A stretch of 25,901 nt of DNA from an uncultured Gammaproteobacteria bacterium (GTDB taxonomy: Bacteria; Pseudomonadota; Gammaproteobacteria; Arenicellales; UBA868), in contig CAJXBY010000014.1 of assembly GCA_913051905.1 (NCBI GenBank), positions 1 through 25,901 on the forward strand, written 5' to 3'. A program made the position numbers and the translations under genes. The notes under the pieces are model-generated. The model ran no database searches. It was not told the origin of the DNA and saw only the letters and a program-made list of their open reading frames with translations. Positions 7,382 through 14,263 of the stretch are shown here, in pieces (position 1 is the stretch's first letter; every line of letters begins with the position of its first letter).

Positions 7382-8644
7382 TCAAGGCGATAAGGCCCTG
7401 AAGTGTCCCGCGATCAGGGTGTTGAAAGTCCCGGGGTCTTCCATGTTCGCGATGTGACCAGCACCAGGGATGACGTGAAACTGCGCCTTCGGAATCTCGG
7501 CTGCGACCGCGGCCATTTCCCCGACCGGTGCCAAAGGGTCCAGGGCCGCGGCGATGAGGGTGACCGGCACGTCGATCCCCGCTGTATCGAAGACGGTCAA
7601 CGGGTTGGTATAGCAGCGCAGCGACTTGAGGTAGCTGTCTTTGCGTAGCGCGCACAACGACTCGAGCACCGCCGCCCGGGCGGCACCATCGGCCCCGTCC
7701 GAGAGGATCACCGGCAGAACATTGCCGGCGTTCTCATAGGGCAGCATTCCACCCTGTAACGGTTCCTCGCGAAGGCGAAGGAACGTGGCTCTTTTCTCGT
7801 CCGGGGCCCGTGTCATTCCCACGCTGCCGGAAGTCAGTACCAGGCTGCTGACCCGCTGTGGATAGCGGGCATGGTAGACCAGCGCCAGCCAGCTACCCAT
7901 GGACTGTCCGACCAAGTGTAGCTTGTCGACGGCAAAATGCTGCCGTACGCGTTCGATGTCGTCACACAATCCGTCCTCAGTCATGGGTCCCGGATAATCC
8001 TCACTGCCGTTGTAACCCCTGTAATCCATCGCGGCGCCGGCGATGCCCGCGGGCAGCGACACCAGCTGTTGCTGCCAGACCTCCCGGCTGCCACCGATAC
8101 CGTGCAGGAAAAGACAAAGCTCACCGCGCCCCGCCGACGTCACGGCAATCCGAGGCTCAACCTCCAACCGCACATGCGACAGCCCCACCGGCTCCAGCAC
8201 CCGGGGTACGCCCAGCCGCCGGGCAAGTTCGTCTATACCGTGCCGATAGATCCGATCGGTGCCGGCCCAGAACGCGGACGCCTGATCACGCGCACAGGAA
8301 AACCCGCCTGACCAGCTCAACCGCGTCCAGTTCTGCCAGGACGCCGGCGTCAGCTGGAGAGCGGCGCTGTAGTCTTCCAGACCGGCGGGTCCTTCTTCGA
8401 GCCTATAGGCCAGCTGTCGGCACTCGTCACTGAACTCGGTCAGGCGTTCCGCATAGCGCTGCGATTCGCCGTGGACGATAAAGCGGCGCAGGGCGCCTGG
8501 TGCACAAGGATCTGTGCCCTCCGCGAGCTCGCACGACGCCATTGCAGGGTGCCAGGCGGAAGCGAATACGCGGGCGATCGACCACACCTCACCGACTGGT
8601 GCTCGAATCACACCGGTCACATTGACAGTGACCTTATCCTTCAT
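7382..8644 (-). CDS. SRPBCC domain fused to alpha/beta hydrolase
   Basis: This 420-residue protein joins two folds. Residues 1-145 form a polyketide-cyclase/MxaD-like SRPBCC ligand-binding domain (VIRAPVGEVWSIARVFASAW at the start, then GALRRF, ERLTEF and YRHGIDELARRLG at its end). Residues about 155-420 form an alpha/beta hydrolase with oxyanion motif HGIGG (181-185), nucleophile S248 in GQSMGS, acid D369 in ALDPLAP and base H397 in GAGHIANMED, so the triad is intact. It is the last gene of the operon that starts with the NicX-like dioxygenase, 52 nt after the acyl-CoA-dehydrogenase-fold gene. In nicotinate degradation NicX is followed by an alpha/beta hydrolase, NicD, which removes formate from N-formylmaleamate; an analogous amide hydrolysis is a reasonable but unproven role. 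No strong ribosome binding site is seen before the ATG. Confidence 0.88.
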   Translation of the reverse strand: MKDKVTVNVTGVIRAPVGEVWSIARVFASAWHPAMASCELAEGTDPCAPGALRRFIVHGESQRYAERLTEFSDECRQLAYRLEEGPAGLEDYSAALQLTPASWQNWTRLSWSGGFSCARDQASAFWAGTDRIYRHGIDELARRLGVPRVLEPVGLSHVRLEVEPRIAVTSAGRGELCLFLHGIGGSREVWQQQLVSLPAGIAGAAMDYRGYNGSEDYPGPMTEDGLCDDIERVRQHFAVDKLHLVGQSMGSWLALVYHARYPQRVSSLVLTSGSVGMTRAPDEKRATFLRLREEPLQGGMLPYENAGNVLPVILSDGADGAARAAVLESLCALRKDSYLKSLRCYTNPLTVFDTAGIDVPVTLIAAALDPLAPVGEMAAVAAEIPKAQFHVIPGAGHIANMEDPGTFNTLIAGHFRALSP

Positions 8645-8696
8645 GGCGGGGTGTTGAATTCCAGTCGGGCCAGCTCCCCGACCGCAGTGCAGCGAA

Positions 8697-9974
8697 TCAA
8701 GCCGGTGTCCCGGGACGCCACAGGGAGTTGCGGGCCAACCCGGTCTCCTCCTCTTCGATCAGGGGAAACTCATCTGGTGTGTAGAGTCCCAGAATGCCGA
8801 GATAGTCGAAGCAGATCTCGCTGGTATAAGGCAGCATCAATGCCCCGCAACGGCTGTCCCGGTAAAGCCGCTCCAGCGGCAGCTTGCGATCGATGGTCTG
8901 TCCACCGCAGGTGCGGATCGCCAGGGCGCAGATTTCGTTGGCGTTCTCCATCACCGTGTACTGGGTAGCGTAGCAGTGCAGGACTTCTTCCCGGGTCGGG
9001 AATGACCCGGCCTCGGCAATGGCGCGCCAGAACATCGACCGCGACTGTTCGAGCAGCAGCTGCATGCGGGCGACGCCCATCCGCTTGGTCCCGTACATCC
9101 TTCTCTTGACTGGCGGCAGGCCTTCGATTTCGCCCCTCAGGTAGCGAACGGTGAAGTCATGGGCACCCTCGCTGATGCCCATGTAGGTCGGTGCAAGCAA
9201 CATGAACATATGCGGGTAGTTGGCGAGACAGATCCCGAGGACCCCCGGAGGCATCAGGGCGTTCTCATGGCCCACAAAAACATCCTCGAGCACCAGGTCC
9301 AGAGAACTCGTCGCGCGCATGCCCAGGGTGTCCCAGTCACCGTCAAAGCTAAGGCCTGGTGAATCGCTGGAAACGGCAAGACACATCACGTCATCGTCGC
9401 TGAGCGCCCGGCCATCGACCGCCTCCGTACACATGATGGAATAATAATCCGCTGCGCCAGCCAACGAGGCGAACTTCTTGCGGCCGTTCAGCCGCCAGCC
9501 GCCGGCAACCGATGTCGCTACCGTACCAATAGGACGGGACGTCCAGTTCTCACCGCCTTCCGAGAACGGCTGGGCGTAAAGCGCACCATGGTCGACGACC
9601 CGTTCAAAATGAAACGCCCGCAACTGCTCGAACTTGTTCCTCTGCGCTTTGGTCAGCGGCATTTTGTGGTCATCGCAGAACACGGCCGACCAGAGCATGC
9701 TGCAGGTGTGCATATTGAAAGTCAGCGCCGTCGCCCCGCAGTAGCGGCCAATCTGTGCAGCGACCAGACAATAAGTTTCATAGTCAGCCCCTATCCCGCC
9801 CGCAGCAACTGGTATACACAGTTTCAGGAGACCGGCATCCCGCAGGTCGTCGTAGTTCTCGGTCGGGAACCGGGCAGCGTTGTCAAAACCGGCGGCCCGC
9901 TCGGCAAAGGCCGGACCTAGTTCATCGATCCGGTCCATCAGCTCGTTCTGCGAGGCGGTTCTGCCGTTGGTCAT
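8697..9974 (-). CDS. Acyl-CoA dehydrogenase-fold flavoprotein, possible monooxygenase type
   Basis: This 425-residue protein has the acyl-CoA dehydrogenase domain order. A helical N-terminus (FPTENYDDLRDAGLLKLCIP) leads to a beta domain with GGWRLNGRKKFASLAG and WDTLGMRATSS, then a C-terminal helical bundle with RTCGGQTIDRKLPLERLYRDS. The MCAD-type catalytic Glu is replaced: the aligned triplet before TSEI is Leu-Pro-Tyr, with Pro382 in the Glu position. This fold also includes flavin-dependent (class D) hydroxylases such as DszC and HpaB-like enzymes, and loss of the base would fit an oxygenase better than a dehydrogenase. An AAGGAT ribosome binding site overlaps the stop of the NicX-like gene 9 nt upstream, so the two are translationally linked. 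A flavin reductase is not visible nearby. The exact substrate is unknown. Confidence 0.88.
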   Translation of the reverse strand: MTNGRTASQNELMDRIDELGPAFAERAAGFDNAARFPTENYDDLRDAGLLKLCIPVAAGGIGADYETYCLVAAQIGRYCGATALTFNMHTCSMLWSAVFCDDHKMPLTKAQRNKFEQLRAFHFERVVDHGALYAQPFSEGGENWTSRPIGTVATSVAGGWRLNGRKKFASLAGAADYYSIMCTEAVDGRALSDDDVMCLAVSSDSPGLSFDGDWDTLGMRATSSLDLVLEDVFVGHENALMPPGVLGICLANYPHMFMLLAPTYMGISEGAHDFTVRYLRGEIEGLPPVKRRMYGTKRMGVARMQLLLEQSRSMFWRAIAEAGSFPTREEVLHCYATQYTVMENANEICALAIRTCGGQTIDRKLPLERLYRDSRCGALMLPYTSEICFDYLGILGLYTPDEFPLIEEEETGLARNSLWRPGTPA

Positions 9975-9983
9975 ATCTGATCC

Positions 9984-11039
9984 TTATATGGGTGAGCTGA
10001 ATGGCCCGCACAGCGTCCCCCGGTCAACGACCTTAAGGCCGTCCAGGCTGATGTTGCAGTTCCGCAAAGGCAGATCGAAGTGTCCCTCTGTGAAACGCCC
10101 CGCTTCCTGGTTGGAACCGGTGGAGAACAGAAAATTGCCCGCAAAAGCGCGGAACTCCGTGCAGTGGATATCTTTTCGGTCGTAGCACACCAGCGATTCC
10201 CAGCGAGCCTTGGGGTTCAGCCCCCAGCCCACGTGGGAGAAACCGTAGGCCACCGGATCATCCCAGGCCGCGAGATAGGACCGGAAAAGGTCAGTATCGA
10301 GGTTGTCACCCTCAATACCGGTCAGGTAATCGTCTTCAACCTGCAGCGTAATCGGCTGCTCCAGATAGCGCTTGAACGTGAGGTTCATGTCACCGGGCGA
10401 CATCACGATCCGCCCGTTGATCGTGCCCTCCCTGGGGAAGCACAGGCAGAGACCGCCGGGCCAGTGGGCGATTCCCGACCGTGCGCGGGTGAAGCCGGGG
10501 GTTCCGCCGGTGGGTGCATCGGTCACATCGATCGTCAGGTCCGTGCCGGCAGCGGAGCTGACGATCATGGTTCTGGCCTTGCCGAGCAGGCTGATGCCGA
10601 GGTCGACGACCTCTGCCAGGCCGGGGTCGGGCTCAAGGCGTTCCAGTACTTCCGGATGCTCATTGCTGATCATCATCAGCCGTGCGCCCTCTGACTGGAT
10701 CTCCGGGAGTTCTTCGGCGTGCACCATGCCTTCGACCGTCAGGTCGATGACGACCTCACAGGCTTTCAGGGAGGCAACTGCGGCGCGATGTCCGGTCAAC
10801 GCGGTCGTGGCACCAGTGGAGCGCACCGGCACGGGCGCGGACTGTGCTGCTGTCGGCAGTACGAGGTGATGAAAGACGGCACCCAGCCGATGACAGGCGA
10901 GTTCCGCGAGGTGAACACTGACCGTACGGCTTTGGCTTTCGGAGACGATACCGACCGCTGTGCCCCGTTCCACACCGCACAGGCTGAACACCCGGGAGAA
11001 CGAATCAATCCACTTGCCCTCAATCCTGTCGGTCAGCAT
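9984..11039 (-). CDS. NicX-like 2,5-dihydroxypyridine 5,6-dioxygenase family (M29 aminopeptidase-like fold)
   Basis: At 351 residues this matches NicX of Pseudomonas putida (about 350) in length and over the whole C-terminal half: AHWPGGLCLCFPREG, YGFSHVGWGLNP, RAFAGNFLFSTGSNQEAG and HFDLPLRNCNISLDG. NicX is a mononuclear non-heme iron extradiol-type dioxygenase that opens 2,5-dihydroxypyridine to N-formylmaleamate. Its iron ligands (His265, His318, Asp320) correspond here to H269, H320 and D322, so the metal site is intact. The N-terminal 100 residues are less similar, which leaves room for a different ring substrate. Database annotation often mislabels this family as leucyl aminopeptidase. 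The ATG at 11039 has an AGGT 5 nt upstream. It is the first gene of a three-gene operon, with the acyl-CoA-dehydrogenase-fold protein and the SRPBCC-hydrolase following. Confidence 0.87.
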   Translation of the reverse strand: MLTDRIEGKWIDSFSRVFSLCGVERGTAVGIVSESQSRTVSVHLAELACHRLGAVFHHLVLPTAAQSAPVPVRSTGATTALTGHRAAVASLKACEVVIDLTVEGMVHAEELPEIQSEGARLMMISNEHPEVLERLEPDPGLAEVVDLGISLLGKARTMIVSSAAGTDLTIDVTDAPTGGTPGFTRARSGIAHWPGGLCLCFPREGTINGRIVMSPGDMNLTFKRYLEQPITLQVEDDYLTGIEGDNLDTDLFRSYLAAWDDPVAYGFSHVGWGLNPKARWESLVCYDRKDIHCTEFRAFAGNFLFSTGSNQEAGRFTEGHFDLPLRNCNISLDGLKVVDRGTLCGPFSSPI

Positions 11040-11139
11040 CGTTTTACCTGGTGCTCTCTGGACCGGCGAAGACGGATGATCCCCGCATCAATCAACGGCC
11101 GTCAACCCTGACTTCGACGATTGTGTCCGAAGGATTTCT

Positions 11140-11156
11140 CCAACCCGGCAGGTTGG
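11140..11156. other. Hairpin upstream of the NicX-like gene
   Basis: CCAACC / GGTTGG with a 5-nt loop lies between the end of the nuclease-fold gene and the start of the NicX-like gene, both on the minus strand. It could weaken read-through or be part of a control region; there is no T-tract. The rest of the 147-nt gap shows nothing distinctive. Confidence 0.3.
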
Positions 11157-11186
11157 GACACCATCATCCACCAGTTGGACCTACAG

Positions 11187-11669
11187 TCAGTCACACCAGC
11201 TGACGGACTCTGATTTTTCTACACCCAGACCCTTGTACATCAGTTCCTGCCCGACGCTGAAGCCGTCTGCATAGACCACGGCCAGGGTCCTGTCGTCCGA
11301 ATCGATAGCGGTGATCTCGATCGCCAGTTTTTCTGCCGAGCGCAGCAGCCGCTCAGTCAGGGCCTTGGCTTTGATCGCCTTTTCGGCTTCTTCAGGACAC
11401 CCAGCCGCACCGGACTCACCGGGACGGAGGCTCGGCACATCGGTCAATGCAAAGCGGACCTCGATCAGGACGCCATCGACCCGAACCCAGACCGTGTTGC
11501 CGTCGACGACCCGATCGAGCGTCACCGGCGTGTGGTCACAGGGACAGGTGGCATTCACTGAATGGTGCGCCAGCAGCAAGAGCCCGATAACAACGCCTTT
11601 CGTGAACAACGCGACTGCCGAAACCGGGGTTAAGCGGTTCTTTGTTTTCTTTGAGGTCCATGCTTCCAC
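11187..11669 (-). CDS. Exported staphylococcal nuclease (SNase)-fold protein with altered active site
   Basis: This 160-residue protein has a hydrophobic N-terminal segment (TKGVVIGLLLLAHHSVNA) that looks like a signal peptide or anchor, then an SNase domain: VTLDRVVDGNTVWV, VRFALTDVPS, RTLAVVYADG, ELMYKGLGV. In staphylococcal nuclease the catalytic residues are Arg35, Glu43 and Arg87, with Asp21 and Asp40 binding calcium. The arginines and Asp40 are retained here, but Asp21 is Asn (GNT instead of GDT) and the Glu43 position is Ser (DVPS instead of D-x-PE). Nuclease activity may therefore be weak or absent. The start is taken as GTG 11669, 8 nt after the stop of the upstream membrane protein gene, with GGATGAG before it; no in-frame ATG precedes the hydrophobic segment. 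The two genes are probably coupled. Confidence 0.75.
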   Translation of the reverse strand: MEAWTSKKTKNRLTPVSAVALFTKGVVIGLLLLAHHSVNATCPCDHTPVTLDRVVDGNTVWVRVDGVLIEVRFALTDVPSLRPGESGAAGCPEEAEKAIKAKALTERLLRSAEKLAIEITAIDSDDRTLAVVYADGFSVGQELMYKGLGVEKSESVSWCD

Positions 11670-11676
11670 GATACGC

Positions 11677-12375
11677 TCATCCGCCGCCGTGGTTCGAGTC
11701 CGAGCTGGCCACACCGCCGATTTGATCGACCAGGGACAGGCAGCGCGCCAGCAAAGGACCCACACCGAACGCCACCATCAAAGTCGCGATGCCGATCACC
11801 CCGCCCAGCAGCCAACCTGCGGTCAGCACCGTGACCTCCAGGCCGGTCCTGACCCAGCCGATGGGAAGATTTGTCAATCTCTGCAGGCCGGTCATCAATC
11901 CGTCCCTTGGACCCGGGCCCAGATTGGCAGTCAGATAAAAGGCGCTGCCGACAGCGAGCAGAATCACCCCGATGGCACTTTGCAGCAGTCCGGCAAACCG
12001 GCCGTCCGGCGACGGCAGATGCGGTACCGTCGCGTCGATGGCGACTGCCACAACAATGACGTTCAGTATCGTACCCAGACCCGGCCATTCGCGCATGGGA
12101 ATCCAGGCCACCAATACCACCACGCCGATGGCCAGAACCGAAATTCCGATCGACCAGCCGGTTTGTGCCGCAACACCCTGGGCCAGGGTAGTCCACGGAC
12201 TGACACCCAGCCCAGCAGCGATCAGAACCGCGTGGCCGGTACCGAAGACCCACAAACCGGCAAGCAGGAACACAAGACTCAACAGCGGCGGCCGGAAGGT
12301 CATCGGGTGTGCCGCGCTCCACACTGTTACCGGCAGCGTTCTCGCCGGTTGAAAGAACGCCCGCAGCAGATTCAT
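11677..12375 (-). CDS. YczE/YyaS-type integral membrane protein
   Basis: This 232-residue protein is strongly hydrophobic, with about five membrane segments (for example LLSLVFLLAGLWVFGTGHAV, SIGISVLAIGVVVLVAW, ILNVIVVAVAI, SAIGVILLAVGSAFYL and LEVTVLTAGWLLGGVIGI). Two repeated glycine/proline loops, GLGVSPWTTLAQGV and NLGPGPRDGLMTGL, are the features I recognise from the YczE/YyaS family; the internal repeat implies a duplicated half. Function in the family is poorly defined, though transport or membrane-associated regulation is usually suggested. The ATG at 12375 is preferred over GTG 12399 because it places few charged residues before the first helix, although its GGGGGT ribosome binding site is weak. 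It follows the TauD-like gene by 44 nt and leads into the nuclease-fold gene. Confidence 0.75.
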   Translation of the reverse strand: MNLLRAFFQPARTLPVTVWSAAHPMTFRPPLLSLVFLLAGLWVFGTGHAVLIAAGLGVSPWTTLAQGVAAQTGWSIGISVLAIGVVVLVAWIPMREWPGLGTILNVIVVAVAIDATVPHLPSPDGRFAGLLQSAIGVILLAVGSAFYLTANLGPGPRDGLMTGLQRLTNLPIGWVRTGLEVTVLTAGWLLGGVIGIATLMVAFGVGPLLARCLSLVDQIGGVASSDSNHGGG

Positions 12376-12419
12376 GATACCCCCGAAAGGTCTTCGCACA
12401 GCGACCCAGCCCGATGTCG

Positions 12420-13364
12420 CTAGGCAGCCTCGATCGGGTCACCTTCGATCGACCGGGACAGCATTCCGTCAACCGCCCTAGGGATATCGCCCAGCAGCGT
12501 CACACGGTAGAACTGCCGGTCAAAATCGGTCTGGTAGATATCGGTCGGCGCGAGATGCGCTGTCGCGCGATTGTCCCAGAAAGCAATACTCCCCGTTTCC
12601 CACTTGAACCGCACGGTGAACTCAGGACGCACCGCCTGCTCCCAGAGCAACTCAAGGAGCGGCTGACTTTCGCGGTCGGTCATGCCCGAGATCGACTTGA
12701 CGTAATTCGGGCTGACGAAAAGCACACGCTCACCGGTCTCCGGGTGCACGGTGACGATCGGGTGCTCGCTTACCATGGGTCGGCTATTTACAGACTTTCG
12801 AAATTCCTTTGCGTCTTTACCGATACCGGTTGCGGTAAAACGGTGTACGCCCCACAGCGTGTCCAAGATGGACTGCAGCGTTGGAGAGAGGCTCTTGTAG
12901 GCCGCGACAAGATTCGTCCATTGCGTATCTCCGCCGTAGGGCGGCACGACATCGCCGCGCAGTATCGAAGCCGCTGGTGGATTGATGGCGGCCGTCACGT
13001 CGGTGTGCCATCCCGACCACAGCCGTGTAACCGGCGGGGACTGGTTCTGGTTGGCAGCCCGGAACTTGGCTACCGAGTAGATTTCAGGATAGGTATCATC
13101 ATGACCAAACACCACGTGCCCCGGGGTCAGTGCACCGAACTGGCGGGCGAACTGTACGTGCTGCGCGTGGTCGAGATGCTGATCGCGGAAGAAAACGACC
13201 TTCCACTTCAGGAGCGCCTGCCTGATTTCATTGATGGTCTTCGGGCCCAGAGGCCGGGTCAGGTCAGCACCATCGATCAGCGCACCGGTGTGCACCGACA
13301 GGGGATGCACGGTGATCGACTGTGCGGTAGCTGCGGAGTCCACTTTGGATTGCCGGTTTTCCAT
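12420..13364 (-). CDS. TauD/TfdA-type Fe(II)/2-oxoglutarate-dependent dioxygenase
   Basis: This 314-residue protein shows the full TauD fold. The N-terminal family motif is GALIDGADLTRPLG, the iron-binding HxD is H120-D122 in SGWHTDVTAAINPPAAS, the distal histidine is H270 in FWDNRATAHLAPTD, and the 2-oxoglutarate/substrate arginines are R283 and R287 in FDRQFYRVTLLGD. TauD itself hydroxylates taurine beside the sulfonate and releases sulfite; relatives act on alkylsulfates, aryloxyacetates or betaines, so the substrate is open. The ATG at 13364 is chosen over GTG 13403 because the extra residues are not family-like; neither has a strong ribosome binding site. It lies 60 nt after the thiol-dioxygenase-like cupin gene on the same strand, so the two oxygenases may act in one pathway. 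Confidence 0.88.
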   Translation of the reverse strand: MENRQSKVDSAATAQSITVHPLSVHTGALIDGADLTRPLGPKTINEIRQALLKWKVVFFRDQHLDHAQHVQFARQFGALTPGHVVFGHDDTYPEIYSVAKFRAANQNQSPPVTRLWSGWHTDVTAAINPPAASILRGDVVPPYGGDTQWTNLVAAYKSLSPTLQSILDTLWGVHRFTATGIGKDAKEFRKSVNSRPMVSEHPIVTVHPETGERVLFVSPNYVKSISGMTDRESQPLLELLWEQAVRPEFTVRFKWETGSIAFWDNRATAHLAPTDIYQTDFDRQFYRVTLLGDIPRAVDGMLSRSIEGDPIEAA

Positions 13365-13424
13365 CTGAAGCTCAGCCACGAACGTTACGCCCCGGCATCG
13401 CACCGTCGCGCTGCGAAAGAAATT

Positions 13425-13955
13425 TCACTCGAGCGGCCGTAAAAGATTCTGGTAATTTTTGGTCGTGAAAGGCATCGCTTCACCGGTCTCGCTGTCGAAC
13501 ACCTCCCTTTCGATTGTGCTCAACCGTCCAAGATAGATGTGCAGACCGAGACTGGGCGCATTCCCTTCGGCGTAGACCGCGTGAATACCTTCACCGCCAA
13601 GTGACAGGGTGTCGCCGGGCTGCATGCGCTTTTCCTTGACCGCTTCCAGTGAACCGGATTTGGAACGCCGGTATAGCCGGTTGACCTCTACACCCTGATA
13701 GACCCCCAGGAAGGCCGGCATTTTGTGATTGTGCGGCGGCACCAGTTCCTGCGGTGCGAAAGAGACCCAGTAAACGGAGACCTGCTCGTCCTCGAACAGC
13801 GGTTCGTCCCCACTACCCATGGGCTGGACTGCGGCAGAGATCGCACCCGGATCGGCGAAGGTGCGCGCCATCAGACGGTTGACGGCGCTGACAGAGTGCT
13901 CCTGGGCGGCAGCCGACCGTGCTTCACGGACAAACTCGTCTAGACTGAATGTCAC
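13425..13955 (-). CDS. Cysteine dioxygenase-like cupin (thiol dioxygenase family)
   Basis: This 176-residue single-domain cupin has the three-histidine iron site of thiol dioxygenases: H75 and H77 in PPHNHKMPAFLGVYQG and H125 in GEGIHAVYAE, followed by the LHIYLG strand that matches SLHLYSP in cysteine dioxygenase. The family oxidises thiols (cysteine, 3-mercaptopropionate, cysteamine) to sulfinates. A distant member can have another role, and the short sequence outside the metal site is not diagnostic. The GTG at 13955 is preferred as start because AGGAGA lies 7 nt upstream (see separate entry), rather than GTG 13979. It is first in the long minus-strand series and divergent from the nicotinate phosphoribosyltransferase gene. 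Confidence 0.78.
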   Translation of the reverse strand: MTFSLDEFVREARSAAAQEHSVSAVNRLMARTFADPGAISAAVQPMGSGDEPLFEDEQVSVYWVSFAPQELVPPHNHKMPAFLGVYQGVEVNRLYRRSKSGSLEAVKEKRMQPGDTLSLGGEGIHAVYAEGNAPSLGLHIYLGRLSTIEREVFDSETGEAMPFTTKNYQNLLRPLE

Positions 13956-14263
13956 CGAATGCTCTCCTGTATGGGTCACGCTGCCCGCGCTCCTGACGCA
14001 GACACAGACGCCGAAATGTGAAGGCGCTTAATTGAATCCCGCCGCCGGCCCAACGGATCGAATGATACGCCATATCCGTACTCGGGTAACCCTGAACCCT
14101 CGGTCTTCCTTCAGTCCGAAGACATCAGGATCGCGCTGAATCTATATTTTGCGATTACACTCCACGGGTACCCAGGATCGGCCGCACTGACTATCATTGA
14201 AACACTGCCAGTCTGGCACGACACCGCCACCATGTCTCAGACGTCCACAACAGACCCATTGAA
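13956..14263. other. Divergent intergenic region, about 300 nt
   Basis: This gap separates the minus-strand cupin gene from the plus-strand nicotinate phosphoribosyltransferase gene and should hold promoters for both. An AT-rich CTATATTTT around 14140-14150 could be a -10 element, but I see no convincing matching -35 box. No open frame with a ribosome binding site and no strong inverted repeat was seen. Confidence 0.4.
13963..13968 (-). promoter_or_regulatory. Ribosome binding site deciding the cupin start
   Basis: Read on the minus strand the sequence is AGGAGA, 7 nt before GTG 13955. It lies inside the longer frame that begins at GTG 13979, so it argues for the shorter protein. Confidence 0.65.

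Noticed and set aside
11311..12423. A 370-codon plus-strand frame across the nuclease-fold and YczE-type genes.
   Set aside because: It is low-complexity Arg/Gln/Ser-rich sequence with no recognisable motif; the minus strand has coherent domains and membrane helices.
12414..13442. A 342-codon plus-strand frame opposite the TauD-like gene.
   Set aside because: The minus strand carries all TauD motifs; the plus-strand product matches no family pattern I know.
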